Positions 5,877-9,125 of a stretch of DNA of 9,125 bases are shown here, piece after piece (the stretch's first letter is position 1; each line of letters starts with the position of its first letter). A program made the position numbers and the translations under genes. This stretch comes from Bacteroidota bacterium (lineage in GTDB: Bacteria > Bacteroidota > Bacteroidia > Flavobacteriales_F > PHOS-HE28), in assembly GCA_023430945.1 (NCBI GenBank), contig JAEYYE010000264.1, positions 1-9,125 on the forward strand, given 5' to 3'. A model generated the notes under the pieces. It made no database searches and was not told the DNA's origin. It saw only the letters and a program-made list of their open reading frames with translations.

Positions 5877-7909
5877 CGATCCACTGGAACATTGGCCCTG
5901 CGTACCCGTACCGTGTAATTCCTGGGATCGTCAAGCGATGCCATCAATTCAGAATAGAGGCTGCGTGTTGATGTATCGATCCATGTGTTCTTAAGGATAT
6001 GTTCCAAATGCCAGTGGATCGAATTCTGGTCTTTGTTCAAGGTGCAACTGATCTTGAGGTCTCCGATCATATTCTCGATCGTTATCTCCTCCATGGAAGT
6101 CTCGAACTCCACAGGTTCATTGAAACGCATATGGATGTCGGTCCTGGACACATGTTGATAGGGAAGTAATGATCGGTCCGGGATGCTCTCCATGTTACCG
6201 AACGTCGGGATCGCCGCGAGCGAACGAAGATCAAACTCTACGGTTCCGGATCGCGACCAACTCAACGGATCGGATGGCGATAGGTCCACACGGAACTGAT
6301 AGTTCGTCTGCGATCTTGTAGTATCAGTGATCACACTGTCCAACGCCTTGTGCCGTTCCGGTGGATAGATCATATTGCCATGGTGAGTCCGATCAAGTAT
6401 ATTCTGGTCCTGCGCTGAAGGCTGGATCATCCTGATCTGGCCGGTCATCGTGCCACGCCCCCTGCCAATGTTCTGCTGCGATGGATCGCTGACTTCGATC
6501 ATGATCCGTTCCGAGAGAAGATTGTCCTGAGGCCTTGGGCTGGGTAGTTTGATCTGCTCTGGCATGCCGTGCCGTTCGTTCCCGTTCTTGAGTTCCATCA
6601 TTATGGCATTCTGCCCCAGTACCCAATAGGGCAACTCGTCCATCAGGTAGCGATAGGTAAGATCATTCGGGGTGATGAAGTGGAGTTTCGTTGTGCCAGG
6701 ATCACGGAACGCGAGGACGTACGTATCAAGATCTTCGGCGTAGGCCGTGTCCTGGCTCATCTCTCCCTCGTATCGATCCCGCGTGAAGCATACATACAAG
6801 GGGATCTCAAGTATGCTCATCAATTGCCGGTAAAGCACAACTGTCTTCTCCGGGCTGAGCTTTCGATCATGGAAGTGACAGCCTATCGGCGTCGCCGGCT
6901 CCATTTCCTCATCCGGGACCATTTTGATGCTATCGTTCACGAACTTGACGATATCCCTTACCAGATCGGCGACGGGTCGGTCCTTCAGAACCCGTTTGCG
7001 TGCATTTATGTGATCAAGGAAAGCGTGAATATTCTTTCTCCCCGAATACTTGGTATAGGGGAACCGATGGTCGAAGAATGAGATCAACATGCTCGGGTTC
7101 ATATGGCCTGACATGCTGATCGAGTAGAAAGGCAATTCGCTTTTGGCGATCTTATAAGGCGAGGCAGGCAGTGGCGAGAGGTTGGAGAATTGCCATGATC
7201 TGGTGGTGGATCGATCGGTCCGCTCAATATTGCAGACCGGCCAGTTGTTATAGGTGAATACCTCGATCGGTGTTCTTTCCAGGCGGCTGATCGTTATGAA
7301 GCGAGGGTCTATTATGTCGTGTGTCGATCTGATCATAAGGGATTTGTTCCGAATAGGATAAGAAGCATGTACGGATGCTTCCAACAAAAGCGATAAGGAC
7401 CATATACGGTAGGAAAACACCATCTCTAACTGATCACCAGGCACCAGATGAATATTTCGCTTTCGCAACTCCAGTAAATAAAGTTTGCGGTGAGGTGCTT
7501 CGATCACTGCAGCTGGGAATTCCCTTCGTGTGAGGTCCGTAACTTCACCATTTTCGTGTATGATCCTACCATCTAATGCCAGTAGCGTGTAGTATGGCGA
7601 TAGATAGATCGCTTGATCCATGAACTTTTGGATGGCCTCTTCTGTACGAAAATGGAATTTGATCGACTTATGGACATCACGGCCTGAACTGATCTCATGT
7701 TTCAGTTCATTCTGAAAATTGTCTATATCATGTATCTCGGTCTCATCCAATGCGATCAACCCATGTTCTGGGAATGCGTCCCATGTTTCGGACCGCTCGG
7801 GAACCCAACGCCAGTCATATTCGTGTGGTTCGATGAAACGCCAATTGCGCAATTGGGCGGTCAGATCAATTGACGACCAAAGTGAAAGCGCGAGAACGAG
7901 GTAACGCAT
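5873..7909 (-). CDS. Exported DUF3857 / transglutaminase-like protein, probably catalytically inactive
   Basis: This is a 678-residue protein with a type I signal peptide (cleavage likely after LTA, residue 18), hence periplasmic or surface-exposed. Residues ~45-230 match the DUF3857 pattern: HGLIALDETEI, then the H-x-IKFHFRTEEAIQKF strand, LDGRIIHENGEVTDL, and VPGDQLEMVFSYRI. Residues ~300-440 resemble the transglutaminase-like core: VADLVRDIVKFVNDSIKMVP, then SPEKTVVLYRQLMSILEIP, DLDTYVLAF, and FITPND before DELPYWVLGQNAIMM. In active members I expect Cys, His and Asp where Ser352, Thr396 and Thr413 stand here, so the fold is probably kept without catalysis. The last ~120 residues recall DUF3858, ending in a helix like TRSLYSELMASLDD. 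The ATG is preceded by an A-rich leader (TTAAAA). Its GC content is lower than that of the dcw genes. The substrate or partner is unknown. It is complete, with no frameshift. Confidence 0.72.
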   Translation of the reverse strand: MRYLVLALSLWSSIDLTAQLRNWRFIEPHEYDWRWVPERSETWDAFPEHGLIALDETEIHDIDNFQNELKHEISSGRDVHKSIKFHFRTEEAIQKFMDQAIYLSPYYTLLALDGRIIHENGEVTDLTRREFPAAVIEAPHRKLYLLELRKRNIHLVPGDQLEMVFSYRIWSLSLLLEASVHASYPIRNKSLMIRSTHDIIDPRFITISRLERTPIEVFTYNNWPVCNIERTDRSTTRSWQFSNLSPLPASPYKIAKSELPFYSISMSGHMNPSMLISFFDHRFPYTKYSGRKNIHAFLDHINARKRVLKDRPVADLVRDIVKFVNDSIKMVPDEEMEPATPIGCHFHDRKLSPEKTVVLYRQLMSILEIPLYVCFTRDRYEGEMSQDTAYAEDLDTYVLAFRDPGTTKLHFITPNDLTYRYLMDELPYWVLGQNAIMMELKNGNERHGMPEQIKLPSPRPQDNLLSERIMIEVSDPSQQNIGRGRGTMTGQIRMIQPSAQDQNILDRTHHGNMIYPPERHKALDSVITDTTRSQTNYQFRVDLSPSDPLSWSRSGTVEFDLRSLAAIPTFGNMESIPDRSLLPYQHVSRTDIHMRFNEPVEFETSMEEITIENMIGDLKISCTLNKDQNSIHWHLEHILKNTWIDTSTRSLYSELMASLDDPRNYTVRVRRANVPVDR

Positions 7910-8028
7910 TTTTAAGGATCAAGGTTGGGGAAAGTATGCTTTTGGTATCGATCCCAGAACCGATCGTGGAAAATTCTGTTCGATTGGAATAAGGCCAGCA
8001 GATAGTTTCACGGCCTCACACCACCACC
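7910..8028. promoter_or_regulatory. Divergent intergenic region between the two exported-protein genes
   Basis: These 119 nt separate the minus-strand DUF3857 gene from the plus-strand small exported protein and must hold the start signals for both if each is the first gene of its unit. I searched for the Bacteroidota -7 (TAnnTTTG) and -33 (TTTG) elements on both strands and found only imperfect matches, such as TAGTTTCA on the plus strand and TACTTTCC on the minus strand. No exact promoter is called. The DUF3857 start has the A-rich leader common before Bacteroidota genes. No small gene is evident. Confidence 0.4.
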
Positions 8029-8595
8029 GTGAAGACACGTTTACTTCTCGCGATCTTTTCAATTCCGCTTCTCTCCACCGCCCAGGAAAAATCCCGTGCC
8101 ATCGTTTTCAGATCGGAGAAGGATCACCAGAACGCGACCGGTATCACGTGCCGAGATTACATCGGCACCACCAACGTCGGTTTCAAGCACTACGCACATT
8201 TCACGCAGGAGAAGAAGATGCTGCGGCTGAAGTGGGAGGAATTGTGGGGCTTTGAATGGCGCGGTGATCTCTTTCGTTGCGGGCCTTACGATCTGCCCGT
8301 ACGGCTGGTCGAGGAAGGGCCGATCTGTTTCTGGCAGGCCGGTTCCATCTACATATCCAAAGGGGTTCACGGTGAGTTGATCCCGGTTGTTCACGCCGAT
8401 CGCCACGGTGGTCCGGCGGAACGCAAAAAGGTGAAGGATTACGTGCGCTTCCAGCGAAGTGAACCGGCTTTGGACCGGTTGTGTGAATGCATCGATTCAT
8501 CCAACGACCGCATGCTCGTGCGGCGCTGCGTGGAGGAATACAATGAAGGCGCACTCGTGGAACTGGAGCCCGTGAACGATCGATCCATCCGTTAA
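8029..8595 (+). CDS. Small exported protein with six cysteines, unknown function
   Basis: This is a 188-residue protein of no family I recognise. It begins at a GTG, and no ATG lies between it and the upstream in-frame stop at 7990. The signal peptide starts immediately (MKTRLLLAIFSIPLLSTAQ, likely cleaved after Ala18), which supports that start. The mature part of ~170 residues is rich in aromatic and charged residues. It contains the distinctive segments TCRDYIGTT, WEELWGFEWRGDLFRCGPY and GPICFWQAGSIYISKG, which suggest a compact beta domain. The six cysteines (Cys41, one in FRCGP, one in PICFW, two in LCEC, one in RRC) could form disulfides in the periplasm. The C-terminal third looks helical. 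It has its own divergent upstream region and lies about 70 nt before xseA on the same strand. Nothing in the sequence ties it functionally to xseA. Confidence 0.78.
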   Translation: MKTRLLLAIFSIPLLSTAQEKSRAIVFRSEKDHQNATGITCRDYIGTTNVGFKHYAHFTQEKKMLRLKWEELWGFEWRGDLFRCGPYDLPVRLVEEGPICFWQAGSIYISKGVHGELIPVVHADRHGGPAERKKVKDYVRFQRSEPALDRLCECIDSSNDRMLVRRCVEEYNEGALVELEPVNDRSIR

Positions 8596-8664
8596 GATAT
8601 TCGATCGGCCCGGGCAAGCGCTGCGGATCATAGTACATTACAGGCGCTTCGATCGACGTGATCG

Positions 8665-9125
8665 ATGGCTTGCATGAGCATCCGGACCGGCACCATCGCA
8701 CCTGCGGAGAGAAAGATCTTCTCCCTGCTGCAGCTGAACCAGGCGCTCAAAAAAGCGATCCAGGAGGCTACGGAGGATCGATCCTTTTGGATCAAGGCGG
8801 AGATCACCGGCATCTCCCGGAAAGGCCACGTCTATCTCGAACTGGCGCAACATGACAATGGCGTTCGTGTCGCGGTGATGCGTGGCGTGATCTGGCGCAC
8901 CAACCTCGTTGCGATCGAGGAAATGCTTGGTGCGGAACGCGATGCGATCCTGAAGGAAGGTGCCGAGATCCTGTTCAAGGCATGCGTGCAATTCCATGAA
9001 GTGTATGGCCTGAGCCTTTGGATCGAGGAGATCGATCTTTCGTTCAGTCTTGGCGAATTGGAAAGGCGCAAGCTCGCGACGATCGCAGCGCTTCGCGAAG
9101 AAGGTCTTTTCGATCTGAACAGATC
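8665..9125 (+). CDS. xseA: Exodeoxyribonuclease VII large subunit XseA (3' end missing)
   Basis: XseA is the large subunit of exonuclease VII, which with the small subunit XseB degrades single-stranded DNA in both directions in the cytoplasm. The reading frame stays open to the window end, giving about 153 residues of a protein usually 400 or more long. FSLLQLNQALKKAI near the N-terminus, then FWIKAEITGISRKGHVYLEL, form the start of the N-terminal OB-fold nucleic-acid-binding domain. VMRGVIWR, YGLSLWIEEID and the highly typical SLGELERRKLATIAALREEG then EGLFDLNR complete it. The catalytic C-terminal domain lies beyond the window. Two in-frame ATGs are possible, 8665 (M-A-C-M-S) and 8674; an in-frame stop at 8659 excludes anything longer. 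No Shine-Dalgarno sequence separates the two choices, so the start is uncertain by three codons. Confidence 0.93.
   Translation, partial: MACMSIRTGTIAPAERKIFSLLQLNQALKKAIQEATEDRSFWIKAEITGISRKGHVYLELAQHDNGVRVAVMRGVIWRTNLVAIEEMLGAERDAILKEGAEILFKACVQFHEVYGLSLWIEEIDLSFSLGELERRKLATIAALREEGLFDLNR

Noticed and set aside
6569..7081. A 170-codon plus-strand open frame inside the minus-strand DUF3857 gene
   Set aside because: The minus-strand gene has a signal peptide, recognisable domain layout and a coupled downstream gene. The plus-strand frame shows none of these.
8020..8028. CACCACCACC-like triplet run before the GTG start
   Set aside because: It is only about three units long, too short to call a repeat or regulatory element.
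8596..8650. Possible terminator after the 188-residue gene (GCCCGGGC palindrome; AAGCGC with GCGCTT)
   Set aside because: The stems are short or the loop is long, and no T run follows, so termination cannot be supported.
8649..8665. Inverted repeat TCGATC-GACGT-GATCGA just before the xseA start
   Set aside because: Six-base arms built from GATC are expected by chance in DNA this rich in GATC; there is no T tract and no second copy to suggest an operator.

Overview
The window looks like chromosomal DNA from a moderately GC-rich Bacteroidota, most likely a Flavobacteriia-type lineage. Four things point there. The order murC-ftsQ-ftsA-ftsZ-yqeY has no ddl or murB between murC and ftsQ. FtsZ ends in a tail motif of the kind I recall from Bacteroidota FtsZ proteins. 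Shine-Dalgarno sequences are absent before the starts. Secreted proteins carry signal peptides ending in T-A-Q. No mobile element, CRISPR array, rRNA or tRNA is visible.

Positions 1-5315 (+ strand) are the distal end of the division and cell-wall (dcw) cluster. It holds the C-terminal three quarters of murC (UDP-MurNAc-L-alanine ligase), ftsQ (division protein with a POTRA domain), ftsA (actin-like membrane anchor of FtsZ), ftsZ (tubulin-like Z-ring GTPase) and yqeY (GatB/YqeY-domain protein). The genes are tightly packed: murC and ftsQ share an ATGA, ftsQ-ftsA are 12 nt apart, ftsA-ftsZ 36 nt, and ftsZ-yqeY 2 nt. A strong intrinsic terminator at 5340-5373 closes the operon. The run couples precursor synthesis to assembly and membrane anchoring of the divisome.

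Positions 5397-7909 (- strand, convergent to the dcw operon) hold an apparent two-gene unit joined by an ATGA overlap. The upstream gene encodes a 678-residue exported protein with a DUF3857 / transglutaminase-like / DUF3858-like layout, in which the catalytic Cys-His-Asp appear to be replaced. The downstream gene encodes a 159-residue putative lipoprotein ending in a hydrophobic helix. The 678-residue gene is visibly less GC-rich than the dcw genes.

Positions 8029-9125 (+ strand) hold a GTG-initiated gene for a small exported protein with six cysteines and no family I recognise, then the 5' part of xseA (exodeoxyribonuclease VII large subunit), cut by the window edge.

The main candidates for something new are the pseudo-transglutaminase and lipoprotein pair, and a striking excess of the palindrome GATC throughout the window, in coding DNA on both strands and in intergenic DNA.
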